Shown here piece by piece: positions 40,817 to 52,097 of a DNA stretch of 64,000 nucleotides. Each line of letters starts with the position of its first letter. The stretch's first letter is position 1. The DNA is from Mesostigma viride (lineage: Eukaryota; Streptophyta; Mesostigmatophyceae; Mesostigmatales; Mesostigmataceae): the NCBI GenBank assembly GCA_009746045.1, contig RPFO01000744.1, positions 1,091,135-1,155,134 on the forward strand, read 5' to 3'. Under the pieces are notes generated by a model. It had not been told where the DNA came from, ran no database searches, and saw nothing but the letters and a program-made list of their open reading frames with translations. The position numbers were made by a program, and so were the translations under genes.

Positions 40817-42140
40817 TCCTTAAGAAGAAGGGCGTATATCCATGCGCAGCTTGGGGACAATTGTTGAGGGAAACTCTACCAACATAAATAATCCTCCCAA
40901 TCACTTCCCGAGCCATTAACATAGTGCCTAAGCGCTTCTTCTACTACCCTATTAAGACGCTCTACTAAATGAGAGGATCGAGGAGGAGTGGTAGGCAGTA
41001 CGTAGGTAACCTTGGTACCGATGGCAGCGAAAAACTGCTGCCAAAAATCTGAGGTAAATAACTTATCCTTATCACTAATAAACTGCCTACTCAAACCATG
41101 ATATTGTATACATATTGAGGTATAGGCGTGCGCAATCACGTGCTGTGAGTTCTAAAGGACACGGCACGAGATGGCACATACGAGAAAACGATCTATGAAC
41201 ACAAGGATCTGGGCATTGCCCTATCATTCTTTCTAAAGGTCCTACAAAATCCATCATGATAGAATCCCACGGCATGATGGGGTCAGGCAAGGTCCTAGGT
41301 TCTGCTATCTGTCCTACGTTATTGGGTTTCATCTCCTGGCAAGATTGACAAGTTCTAACATACTCATCTACATCCTTATAAAGGGAAGGCCAGTAATAAG
41401 AGCGGGCTACTAGGTCCGTACCCGTTTACCACCCTGATGAGCAGTAAGTCATGCAACTCAAAGAGCAAGGAGGAGCGACAGATAGGAGGGACATACTGGC
41501 GCCATTGAGGGGGAGAATCTGCTATCTGCACATATAAAAACCCACCTACGAATTTACAGGGGTGCTTGCCTAATTGTTGGGATGTGCAGCAATGGCAGCT
41601 AATGCTTCCGGCTCAGTGGCCGTAAATCTACTAATAAGACGTTCAAGATCAGAGGTAGGCATCGCTACAGAGGTATCCAGAACAGGTTTAAAGAGGTCTC
41701 CTACCGCCTGCCAAGAGAAGGGGAGGTCCTAGAGGGACTATGTTTTCATAAGACTTTCCTGACCTAGTCGCTATATGGCTAAGCGGTATAGAAATTTTAT
41801 TTTTCCCCTCCCCCCACCGAGGCCACGGGAAGGGCCTCACACGGGAGAGAGAGTCCTACGTGAGAAAGGAGATCAGGCATGCGAACAGCTGTATGAAAGA
41901 GGTAGGCATATGATTCATCATCAGGTAGTTCACCATAAGGGTTACACCCATAGTAGTAGGAACTAGAGTAGTATGAGAACATCAAGGTCCTCGAAAAGGA
42001 GTAATCTGCACGACGAGAGAGTGCATCTGGTACTATGTTATCTACACCTTAACATACTGAAGTTTAAAAGGGGAAACTGTGCTAAAAATTCCATCCAGCG
42101 CGCTTGCCGAGGGGTAAGGTTGGGTTGGGAGAGAAGATGG
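40817..42140 (-). pseudogene. Displaced, error-rich copy of RNase H to integrase sequence
   Basis: Corresponds to 36,985-38,320 of unit A, joined at both ends to non-adjacent parts of the element (GAAGAAGGGCG at 40,823; GGGTAAGAGGCGGAGGG at 42,140). It carries many single-base deletions absent from both other copies, mostly in short homopolymers, so all frames are broken. Confidence 0.88.
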
Positions 42141-43888
42141 GTAAGAGAGGCGGAGGGTAAGCCCACTGGAACCCGCCGTAGGTGTCCAAGTCATTGTGGC
42201 GCCTAGCCCAGCGATACAGGACGCGCCGAACCAGGATCTCACCCTGGAACACCGGATCAGCTAAAATAACCATATCGAAAGGAGGCCGATCAGTCTCAAC
42301 TGGTAGGCCACGGTCCCGCGGCGCCCGACACACCTGGGAGAACCCGTAGGACATGGGCGAAATGGCAAGCTCGGCGGAGGCGCGCGGCAGGTCACACTGG
42401 CGGCAGGCGAGCGCAGACATACCGTACCCAAAGACAGGCGTGTCGCGCGACTCCGGAGTCGCATGCACCACAGAAGGGGCCCGATCCCGATCGCCCTCTG
42501 ACAACTCCCGAAGGGAATCGGCAGCGCGGGTGGCGCGAGGTCAGAGCCACTGGACCGAACAACCGCAGCCAAAGACCGCGGGGCCGAAGGGACAGGGGCC
42601 GACGAAGGGGTAGGAACCGGCACAGACGCAGACGGCGCCGGTACAACAGGGGGCCGCGTCGGACCCGATGCCGCAGGGGGTCGCGACGGACCCGCCTCCG
42701 CAGCTGGCGCGCCGGTCTCTGGGGGCGGAGCACCACCAGGCCACATGTTGAAAATAGGGCCCGTGGGGACAGGCAATCCGGCATACGACTGGTTACCGTC
42801 TAAGCTCCAGTCAGGCACCGGGATCCTCTGCGGAGGACCGCCCTCCCAAAGCCTGGGAAGACCGCCCGGGTCGCTGAAGAAACCCCGCGAGGGCGGCGCT
42901 GACGTGGTGGGCGGCTCGGACGCGGCGGCGACGGGCGCGGCCGCTGGGACGGCGGACTCGCGCCGAGGCGCAGGTACGTCAGTAGCAGGCGCAGAGGTAG
43001 CCGAAGGCGTAGGAGCCGCAGCAACAGAGGGAACCGCAGCCGCCGAGGGCTCGCGCGGCACAGACGGACCCGTAGACGTCGAGGCGACCGAAGGGGAAGG
43101 GGGCACAGCTGCGGCAGACACCCCACCTGGCGTGGCTGGAGCGTGCGCCTGGGCCGCCATGAAGGCCCCGAAGGCCGCCGTCAGGGACTGGATCTGCGCC
43201 TGCATCGCAGAAACTGTCGCCGAAAGAGGATCAGGCTCACGACCAGAGCCCAAAGGGGTAGGCTCCACCGATGCGCACAGGACCGACCTCGGTGAAGACG
43301 GGACAGGGGAAGGCGCCGACACTGAAGAGGAGGACGCCGCAGGGGAGGCCGAATACTCAGGAGAATACTGTGCCTCTACCGGCGCGTCCGTAGGAGTAGG
43401 GTCGCCCAATCCTACGCCCGCTGTCTGGTCTGCTATCTCCATGAACTCTACTGCCCGTAGAAGGTCGCAGGGGTTCTCATCTATTTCCGCATCACCCTCG
43501 GCCGGAAGCCAGGGGAACACATCCCGTAGGCAGGAGCGGCCCACAGGGGTAGAAAGGTAGGAAAACACCCTGGGGCACTGGAGAACCGCAGCTATCTGTC
43601 CCAAGGCTGGACAGCTGGAGCCACATTCTAACAAACAGTGCCCGGCATCGTCGAACCCGTGCAAAACAAGCTGGTGCGGTTCAGCAGGGGAGGGACCGTA
43701 CCACGTGACCCCGAAGAGAGCAGCCCTGACTAAACCGCATGTTGGGCCTGGAGGGCCGGCTGCACGATGCCACCCGGAAAACTGGACCGTGACACCCAGC
43801 GGCCCGGAAGGGCCTCGAAGTACAGCTCAGGGTCCGGTAGGGGCGGGGACGGCAGCGGGCTCTCAGCCGGAGGGGTAGGCTCTGACAT
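42141..43888 (-). pseudogene. Extra ORF of the chromovirus, unit B, C-terminally cut
   Basis: The same protein as 33,905-36,226, nearly identical in sequence, with small frame breaks near 42,340 and 42,540 and near 43,735. It lacks the last 190 or so codons because of the junction at 42,140. The long plus-strand frames over this region are shadows of its GC-rich codons. Confidence 0.8.
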
Positions 43889-43964
43889 GACGGCTGCGGA
43901 GGGGAGGGGACAACCAACCACCCGTCGACAGCAGACATAACATAAGAGAGGAGAAGGTCTACAA

Positions 43965-45610
43965 CTAGAGCTTGTGCAGGGTTTTATATTCCTGCAGCAG
44001 GCGACTACACCCATCTAGCTCACTCTCCGTATACCAGACCTTATCTACTTCACTACGAGCATACATCCACTTCACTTTATACTGACGCTGGGTACCGCGG
44101 CCCTTTTTGATATCTCTATGGGCCACGATGCTTTCTACTTCGTCTTCTACTTCCCCAGTGTCAGGGTTATGCTCTAAAGGGGCAGGCGCTAGCTCTCTAC
44201 CAGCGAACGTACTAGGGTGGTACAGTTTCAGCTGGCTTCTATGGAAGGTGTTTGAATGTGTCTGCCAAGAGGTAGGGATATCGACTTTATATAAGAAATT
44301 TCCTACTCTAGACAACACATGGAAGGGTCCTAAGAAGGCGGGCCTAAGTTTGACCTTAAGTTCTGCTTCAAACTTATGAGCAAAACGGCCAACACGGGGG
44401 CCTTCTACTAATACTAGATCTCCTATTTCTATCTCAGGTGCTCTTCTATCTAAGGAGGCACGCAACCTAGCAAGGTACTTAGACTGAGCTTTTTGGTACC
44501 CTGAGATCGCGTGGTCATGAGCAGTTTTCATTCTATCTAGTAAGGACTGTACACCTTCTACAGTATCTCGGGACACATCATCCTTGTCCCGTAGAGGACT
44601 AGCTAAGAGAGAGGTAGGGTAAGAGGCTGTCTACCAGTATCTAGGAAGAAGGGCGTATATCCATGCGCAGCTTGGGGACAATTGTTGAGGGAGAACTCTA
44701 CCAAACATAAATAATCCTCCCAATCACTTCCCGAGCCATTAACATAGTGCCTAAGCGCTTCTTCCACTACCCTATTAAGACGCTCTACTAAATGAGAGGA
44801 GGAGGAGTGGTAGGCAGTACCGTAGGTAACCTTGGTACCGATGGCAGCGAAAAACTGCTGCCAAAAATCTGAGGTAAATAACTTATCCTTATCACTAATA
44901 AACTGCCTACTCAAACCATGATATCTGTATACATTATTGAGGTATAGGCGTGCGCAATCACGTGCTGTGAGTTCTAAAGGACACGGCACGAGATGGCACA
45001 TACGAGTAAAACGATCTATGAACACAAGGATCTGGGCATTGCCCCTATCATTCTTTCTAAAAGGTCCTACAAAATCCATCATGATAGAATCCCACGGCAT
45101 GATGGGGTCAGGCAAGGTCCTAGGTTCTGCTATCTGTCCTACGTTATTGGGTTTCATCTCCTGGCAAGATTGACAAGTTCTAACATACTCATCTACATCC
45201 TTATAAAGGGAAGGCCAGTAATAAGAGCGGGCTACTAGGTCCCGTACCCGTTTACCACCCTGATGAGCAGCTAAGTCATGCAACTCAAAGAGCAAGGAGG
45301 AGCGACAGATAGGAGGGACATACAGGCGCCATTGAGGGGGAGAATCTGCTATCTGCACATATAAAAACCCACCTACAAATTTACAAGGGTGCTTGCCTAA
45401 TTGTTGGGGATGTGCAGCAATGGCAGCTAATGCTTCCGGCTCAGTGGCCGTAAATCTACTAATAAGACGTTCAAGATCAGAGGTAGGCATCGCTACAGAG
45501 GTATCCAGAACAGGTTTAAAGAGATCTCCTACCGCCTTGCCAAAGAGAAGGGGAGGTCCTAGAGGGACTATGTTTTCATAAGACTTTCCTGACCTAGTCG
45601 CTATATGGCT
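43965..45610 (-). pseudogene. Chromovirus integrase and chromodomain, unit B
   Basis: Same domains as unit A. The frame breaks at a C7 run near 45,642 (C8 in unit A) and at 44,618 (GTAGGGTAAG against GTAGGGGTAAG). The chromodomain end EYKTLHKL stops at 43,965. Confidence 0.92.
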
Positions 45611-47982
45611 AAGCGGTATAGAAATTTTATTTTTCCCCTCCCCCCCACCGAGGCCACGGGAAGGGCCTCACACGGGAGAGAGAGTCCTACGTGAGAAAGG
45701 AGATCAGGCATGCGAACAGCTGTATGAAAGAGGTAGGCATAGGATTCATCATCAGGTAGTTCACCATAAGGGGTTACACCCATAGTAGTAGGAACTAGAG
45801 TAGTATTGAGAACATCAAGGTCCTCGAAAAAGGAGTAATCTGCACGACGAGAGAGTGCATCTGGTACTATGTTATCTACACCCTTAACATACTGAAGTTT
45901 AAAAGGGGAAAACTGTGCTAAAAATTCCATCCAGCGCGCTTGCCGAGGGGTAAGGTTGGGTTGGGAGAGAAGATGGGTAAGGGGACGGTGATCCGTTTGG
46001 ATAACTAACCTATAAGGATCTAGCTCACAGGGTTCATTCAGGCAGACATCAAATTGAGCACCTTTAAGAAAGTGCTGCCACGCGTGGCAACAATACACCA
46101 CCGCTAAGAGTTCCTGCTGGTGTACGGGATAGTTACGCTCCGCAGGGAGCATTGTCCTAGAGATATACTCAATTGGCTGTAAGCCCTGACCCTGATCCTG
46201 GAGAAGGACGCCCCCTATAGCTACCTTACTAGCATCTGTAGCTACCACAAAGGGTTTAGTAGTATCCGGTAGGATGAGTACAGGAGGGGAAAGGAGTAGG
46301 GATTTTAGACACTGAAAAGCCGACTGACATTCACTACTCCAAACAAAGGGGATATCCTTCTTTAATAAATGATTAATAGGGGCTGCTATAGTTGCGAAAC
46401 GCGGGATAAAACGCCTATAGTAAGAAGCAATTCCTAGAAAACTACGTACACCTTTAACGTCGGTAGGAGTAGGCCATTCCTGAATTGACTTAGTTTTATC
46501 CGGGTCGGTAGCGACCCCGGCATCTGACAGAACGTGCCCTAAAAATGGGACACTCCTACCCGAACGAACTTTAGCACGGCGCGCCCACAAAGAATTTTCA
46601 GCCATTATTTCTAATACTTTCTTTAAATCACGTAGGTGCGTTTCAAAATCAGGAGAGTAAATAAGAATATCATCTAAGTAAGCTTGAGCACAAGAACGGT
46701 CATGCTCAGATAAAGAAACAGAGGAGAAGGAAGGATCCTTTAAATCAGAGGACACCTGAGGAAGGTGAGAATTTCCCATAACAGGTCTAAGCACTTCATT
46801 CATTAACATTTGAAAAGAGGCAGGCGAGTTACAGAGTCCCATAGCCGCTACTCTAAACTGGTAATGACCAAAAGGGGTAGCAAAGGCGGTTTTATGGCAA
46901 TCCTCAGGAGCTATCCGCAACTGCCAAAAACCATCCGCACAATCCAGTACTGTGAAACAAGTGGAACCTTTAACCTTATTAAATATATCATCAATACGAG
47001 GTAGAGGGTATTTAGACTTCACAGTAATATCATTCAACTTCCTATAATCAGTAACTAGGCGAAACTTGCCATTTGGCTTAGGAACTAACAGGACACCAGC
47101 TGAGTAGGGAGAGTTACTAGGCTCTATCAATCCTGCTTCTAATAGTGACACTAAAATCTGTTTTAGTTCCTTTAACTCGGTAGGGCCCATTCTATACATC
47201 GGAGAGTGCGTAGGAACTGCACCGTCCTTGATAACTACACGGTGTAAAACAGAACGAGGAGGAGGATAAGAAGGAGTCTTTTCTTCAAAAACTTTTGAGG
47301 AATCTATCACAGCCATGTATCTTACTATTTCATTTTCAGTAAATCCCACTCCTATTGTATCCACTGTGTTTATCTCTATATCCACACTATTATTAGTGAT
47401 AGGTATCTCCTGTACTTCTAACTGAAGGAACATACATAATAAATATCCATATTCCTTTAATTCAGAACGCAACTCATCATTGGACATTAATACTTCAGGT
47501 ATAGGTCTTACAGGAGGATCAACAGGTGTAGGAGGAGTAATATCTACCAAGGATAAATTTTCCAATCTATAATGACGTTCCGGTACCCAGTAAGAACTAT
47601 CTGGAAACCAAATGACCATGGTATCATAATTAATAGTAATCTTATTATCCTGGTGCCAATCTAATCCTAATAATACATCAGCGGTAGTGATAGGGCCTAT
47701 AGTGGCCGTCAGGTTAACAGTACGTCCTTGTATGACCAGGGGAAGGGACACCGTACCCGGGGAATGACTGGTGCGACCATCAGCATAATGAACAGTGACA
47801 GGTTTGGTGTGAGGGGTAGGGACTAGTCCTAAACGCCTAACTAGGGCCTCGCTCACAAAGGAGCTAGCCGCACCGCTATCTATCAACACAGAGACATTCA
47901 AAAGTTCATCAGCATGCAAGAAAGGGTCTACAACAGTGTGGGGAACGGTTAAACCACCATTCAAGAACATAAGAGGACGCAC
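45601..47982 (-). CDS. Chromovirus protease-RT-RNase H, unit B (intact 793 codons)
   Basis: The best-preserved pol frame: protease VSVLIDSGAASSFV (around residues 30-43), a gag-pol linker with an LxGLDWH end of the protease fold, RT with RLVTDYRKLNDIT, LDCADGFWQL and AYLDDILIYS, RNase H with VVATDASKVAIGGVLLQDQG and VIQTDHRPLTHLL, then the linker before integrase (YVKGVDNIVPDALSRR). The frame then ends early at the C7 run. Gag and pol are in different frames with about 110 bases between the gag stop and the first pol ATG. Confidence 0.95.
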   Translation of the reverse strand: MRPLMFLNGGLTVPHTVVDPFLHADELLNVSVLIDSGAASSFVSEALVRRLGLVPTPHTKPVTVHYADGRTSHSPGTVSLPLVIQGRTVNLTATIGPITTADVLLGLDWHQDNKITINYDTMVIWFPDSSYWVPERHYRLENLSLVDITPPTPVDPPVRPIPEVLMSNDELRSELKEYGYLLCMFLQLEVQEIPITNNSVDIEINTVDTIGVGFTENEIVRYMAVIDSSKVFEEKTPSYPPPRSVLHRVVIKDGAVPTHSPMYRMGPTELKELKQILVSLLEAGLIEPSNSPYSAGVLLVPKPNGKFRLVTDYRKLNDITVKSKYPLPRIDDIFNKVKGSTCFTVLDCADGFWQLRIAPEDCHKTAFATPFGHYQFRVAAMGLCNSPASFQMLMNEVLRPVMGNSHLPQVSSDLKDPSFSSVSLSEHDRSCAQAYLDDILIYSPDFETHLRDLKKVLEIMAENSLWARRAKVRSGRSVPFLGHVLSDAGVATDPDKTKSIQEWPTPTDVKGVRSFLGIASYYRRFIPRFATIAAPINHLLKKDIPFVWSSECQSAFQCLKSLLLSPPVLILPDTTKPFVVATDASKVAIGGVLLQDQGQGLQPIEYISRTMLPAERNYPVHQQELLAVVYCCHAWQHFLKGAQFDVCLNEPCELDPYRLVIQTDHRPLTHLLSQPNLTPRQARWMEFLAQFSPFKLQYVKGVDNIVPDALSRRADYSFFEDLDVLNTTLVPTTMGVTPYGELPDDESYAYLFHTAVRMPDLLSHVGLSLPCEALPVASVGGRGKIKFLYRLAI

Positions 47983-48095
47983 ACGTAGTGGTAGGGAAGA
48001 TTCAGCTCCTACAGAGGTTATAAAAACAGGCAGGCAAAAATTTTTATCTGGGGTACTATCTAAGGACCTGTCCAGGTTACCCCCGGCTGACAGGC

Positions 48096-49836
48096 CTACT
48101 GTTCCCCCTCCCCCCCCAAATCCATAGGAACTAACCCCGAAGAAGACCCTGGCGAAAAAGCCACTGCTGGAGGGTCACGAGGGAGCGAAGAGGGTGCGGG
48201 AGCCTGATTATCATAGGGGAACCCTGGGGGTCCTGCCTGCACAGCATTCAGCCTACTAGGGGTCGCTGAGGGAATGCGTCCTGAAGTAGGGCGAATAGGA
48301 GCACGCTGAGGGGTACGAGGAGGGCGTGCGTCGGGATGAGGGGGAGCACCCGAAAGGAACTTGGGGCACTCACGTTTAAGATGACCTACTTCCTTACAAT
48401 GATAGCATGTGATATGAGAGACATCAAGAGCTGATAGATCAGCAACGCAGATATCTAATTCTTCTACATAGGAGTTCTCCTCCTCAGGGGTAAGGATAAT
48501 ATTATTAATACGGGAACGGGTAGGGAGAGAAGGAGTGGTGAAGAAATCTGCTACGCGCAAGAGATGCTGGCGCACATGCTTGAGGGGCAGATCAGTAAAA
48601 CGGTAGGCAGAGAACTGGCGCTTGACTTCACGTAATAAAGGTCTACTGAGGCCTAGTTGGAGGAAGCGAGCACGTACTTCTGCACCCGACAAATCCCGAA
48701 TTCGGACCATCTGAGCATCAAACTCTTTCATATACTCCTTAAATGATTTAGTACCCTGCTGCAAGGTACCAAAGGCTAATCTGTCCTGCCAATCTGAATC
48801 AGGAGGGACTAAATGGTTCTCAAAACGCTTAAACAATTCTGCTACAGAGTTAGGGTAGGCATGAGAGGCCAAAGACTCACACTGAATGAGGTTAGCAAGC
48901 TCAGGAGTAATGCAGGTTGTAAGATAGTGAGGAACTAATACAGCATCAGAGAGACGCCATCTATTATGATTCTGCCACGACTCTGTGTTCTGGGTAAGCA
49001 ACATAATAAAGGTGAAAAACTGTTGAGGGGTAGACTTGACATCCAGCTTGGGAAGGTTAGCAAAGAGGGGAAGAGCAGGGGGCTTAGGGGGATTAGAAGA
49101 GTCAGTTTTTCCCATAGGGCCACTATCTTCCACTGCTACATAAGCGGGATAGAAGGAAGGAATTAAGAGGAAAAGTCTTGGGTAGGGGTCTAGAAGGGGC
49201 CACCGTTTCAGGCTGGTGCCCATAAGAGAAGGGGACAGTATATTGCTCACGAAGAGAGGAGTAGGCAAAATGATCATAATTTCTATCATCTAGGGGCATG
49301 GTGCTGAAATCACTATTAACTTCTAAATCAGCCACACGGGTAGGGACCTGGGCTGCCTCATAGGCCGTCTCAGGGTAGGACCAGGAAGCAGGTGGGTAAA
49401 AGGGAACTGCACTAGGGCGTCCAGAAGGGCCGACAGGGGCAGAGGCACGACCCGTGTTAAAAGCAGGCATGGAAGGCACAGGGTGGGAAGGAGGCCTAGC
49501 AACATTGTTAGTTAGTGAGGACCTGCTGGGGGGTAGAGCCAAGGTTGCAGGAGGGGCAGGGGCCTGGTTCAGGGTAAGGGAAGGGTCATCACTAAATCTG
49601 ACATGCATACGTTGTTCATAGGTAGGAGGGGTAAGTGAGGGACGACGGCGACCACCAGTAGCAGGAGAAGGAGGTGAGGTACGAAGATTACCTTGAGGAG
49701 TGAGATGGTGCACCGTTTCAAGTGAGTCCCGTCGGTTACCACGATTGTTGTTATGGTTGTTAGTATTATTATTATTATTACTCATAGTAGGAGTGTTGGT
49801 AGGTATAGGCGACATGTTACCACCCACTGGATCCAT
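48096..49836 (-). pseudogene. Chromovirus gag, unit B, one frame break
   Basis: Starts MDPVGGNMSPIP with an Asn/Pro/Ser-rich N-terminal region, shifts frame between 49,290 and 49,123, then continues with the capsid region (KSFKEYMKEFDAQMVRIRDL, a typical retrotransposon gag helix), the CCHC knuckle CYHCKEVGHLKREC and a Pro-rich tail. Gag forms the particle that packages the RNA. Confidence 0.9.
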
Positions 49837-49961
49837 TTTTAATTAAGTAAATGATTAGGAATCTAATCTGAAAGCAACAAGGATAAAGGACAAGGCCTAA
49901 TTTAAGGTAAGGAAAGAAAAGAAAAAGCTTTTAGTGTCCTAAAGGAAGGAAACAATTTAAA

Positions 49962-50366
49962 TCAATCCTTTTTAGCAACAGTAATGGATAGGGAACCGAA
50001 CTCTAAGGTGAGAGGCGTGTCTAAGCTAGATGAGGATGCAGCCCGTTTAGGGGGAGACGAAGGAGGAGATGGAGGTGGTGTAACAAAAACAAGACTATCT
50101 ACTGCAGGACGAGCATGAGGAGAAGGACGAGAATGGAGACCCAAATCTGATTCACTATGCTTTAAGAGGTAGGTCTGAGCTTCTTTAAAGGACATAAACT
50201 TCTTATATTTGGAGACGTTATAAGCACGTGACTGAACGAACTTCCTAGCATCGGCCCACGATAAGAAAATAGATGCCCATTGAGGGGTAATAACAACGTA
50301 ATACTTCGCTAAACTATTATTACTAGTCGAATGAGAAGGAGCAGGAAAAGGACGTCGCTGGCTCAT
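49962..50366 (-). CDS. Viroplasmin/RNase H1 hybrid-binding-domain ORF
   Basis: 134 codons upstream of gag. Residues about 21-68 read YYVVITPQWASIFLSWADAR, then a basic stretch, then KYKKFMSFKEAQTYL. This fits the pattern Y-Y-x-V...G-I/F-x-x-W-x-x-A...K-F-x-S-x-x-E-A of the small domain at the N terminus of RNase H1 and in the caulimovirus viroplasmin family, which binds RNA/DNA hybrids. The rest is Ser/Pro-rich. As a free-standing protein in an LTR retrotransposon it may act on replication intermediates; that is inference. Confidence 0.8.
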   Translation of the reverse strand: MSQRRPFPAPSHSTSNNSLAKYYVVITPQWASIFLSWADARKFVQSRAYNVSKYKKFMSFKEAQTYLLKHSESDLGLHSRPSPHARPAVDSLVFVTPPPSPPSSPPKRAASSSSLDTPLTLEFGSLSITVAKKD

Positions 50367-50753
50367 GTTAACGCACCTGGTAGGTCTTGAGTAGTCAAAT
50401 AAGGAGAACGAGGGGTAGGCGACTTATCTCGGGTGTCTGAAACCGAACCAGATTGACGACGCACGCAGGGACGAGGTTTCCAGCGCCAGGTGGTCGTAAG
50501 TATCCGGTTTCAAGAATTCTGCGTCTGGCGATGGGTCGTCTAAATACAACGCAGGCAAGAATGCAGAAAAGTGTAATCTACGAGACGCTAGTCGTCTCTC
50601 TAACGTAGAACCAAAACCATCACCTATCTACGACAGTAGGCCACATGTCTCAAGAAAACAAAACGAGGAAAAGGAGCTATCTATAAAAGGATTTTCCGCT
50701 TCGAGCAGGTCTATCTTCTAGGCAGGGCGTGTCCCGAATCGGGCAGCACTACC

Positions 50754-51225
50754 AGTTAGATGCGGTGGGATATATTGCTTGAGAACACTGAAGGCTGTGA
50801 GCAATGAATTGCTTGGTTCATTAGAAAATAGGTTTACCCTTTATCAACGTTCCTCTCACCGGCTGCGCCGCCAGTGACCGTTGGGTGCAGACCGTTGGCC
50901 CGAGGCCGCACGATGACAGGTAGCAGTCTAGTCACTGCATCGTGCGATCACAGATCAATGCACGCTGCAGTACGGTCCCTATCTAGGATACTCTAGTACC
51001 GTCCAATGACAGGACACTACGTATACTGGGTACTGACATCTGTCACGTACCTCAGTACCCAAAGTACCTATCTAGGGAAACGTATGCGACTCGACTAGCA
51101 TTCCTATCTGCATAGCCCACGTGGTATTTATATTCACATACCAACGTAGGTTTACAAGGCTTATTCATACGTTGTATTCACAATGCCTTTGAGACTTAGT
51201 CTACAGCAAAGCATGGAGACTAACT
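50754..51225 (-). repeat. Left (3') LTR of the Copia-like element
   Basis: Begins AGTTAGATGCGGTGGG and ends GAGACTAACT, with inverted ends AGTTAG/CTAACT instead of TG/CA. Both the identity with the other LTR and the 5-bp target duplication place the boundary here. Confidence 0.88.
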
Positions 51226-51605
51226 CCAGTATTGTTTTATTATTTATTTCTTAATGCAGGTCTGCACCCCCAACATTATTGTTATTGTTTTTAAGTTGAT
51301 TAGGGGTACAAAAGAGACATGGCTGGTTGAGCCAGGTTGGTTACAGCTGGCTGTTCTGGCCAGGTGTTATATTGCACATTAAATAAGGTGTACACAGCTG
51401 GCTGGTTTGGCCAGTTACTGAAGCACACATTAAGTAAATGGATACAAAGCTTGTGTCCTCAAGCTGCAAATGGATACAAATCTGACCTAGCCAGCACTCA
51501 CACCCCACAACGAATGTGTTGAATTTTATGGCGCCCAGCAGCTATCGCTGTGGTAAGGGGGTGTGGTGGTTGTGTACTGTGCTATGGCCAGTCATTTATT
51601 CAAAC
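51226..51605. other. 3' untranslated part of the Copia-like element
   Basis: Contains three diverged repeats of a CTGGCTGxTxTGGCCAG palindrome-like segment (51,322-51,415). No gene is seen. Confidence 0.55.
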
Positions 51606-52097
51606 ACTGACTCTGATATCATAGGGGTTCATGTTCTGAAAGAGGAGCTGGTACTGTTGGCCAGCAGCATCCCGCAGCTTCGTGAGAGCGTCTGCTGGGT
51701 TGTCCTCATCATCCACATGAGTCCAGCTGGAAAAATAGGTGGCCTCCTGTTTGAGGATCACCCAATCCAGGTCAGTGTGGACAGCAGCAGAAACAGATTT
51801 CTTGGTTAGAAAACTGATCACAGATTGGCTGTCAGTATAGAGATGTGAGATGACATTGCATGTGCTGCCTGCCTGGGTTTGTAGCCAGGTGAGCATGTGC
51901 TGCAGGGAACGAGCATGCAATGCAGCAGACACCACAGCACGACATTCAGCTGAGTTGCTGCTGCCAGGTTTTCTGCGGTGTAGCCTGCTGTACCAGGAAG
52001 TGAGGGACATGTAATCTGACCTGTTGGTGAGAAAAAACAGCCCTGATTCCCGTGCCCCCATCTGATTGATTGTTCTGCTCTCCATGGAGCTGTCCAT
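51606..52097 (-). pseudogene. Copia-like RNase H (out of frame with pol)
   Basis: SSNSAECRAVVSAALHARSL, YTDSQSVISFLTKKS, AVHTDLDWV, then DNPADALTKL match the E, D, H and D motifs of Copia RNase H. It lies in a different frame from the RT, so a one-base shift near 52,090 separates them. Confidence 0.9.

Noticed and set aside
43681-44014. Small Cys/Arg-rich frames next to the chromodomain end
   Set aside because: Alternative-frame readings of the start of the extra chromovirus ORF.
50754-51225. Part of the chromovirus rather than a Copia LTR
   Set aside because: A matching copy flanks the Copia-like genes on the other side and CTACC duplications bracket the 7.6-kb unit.
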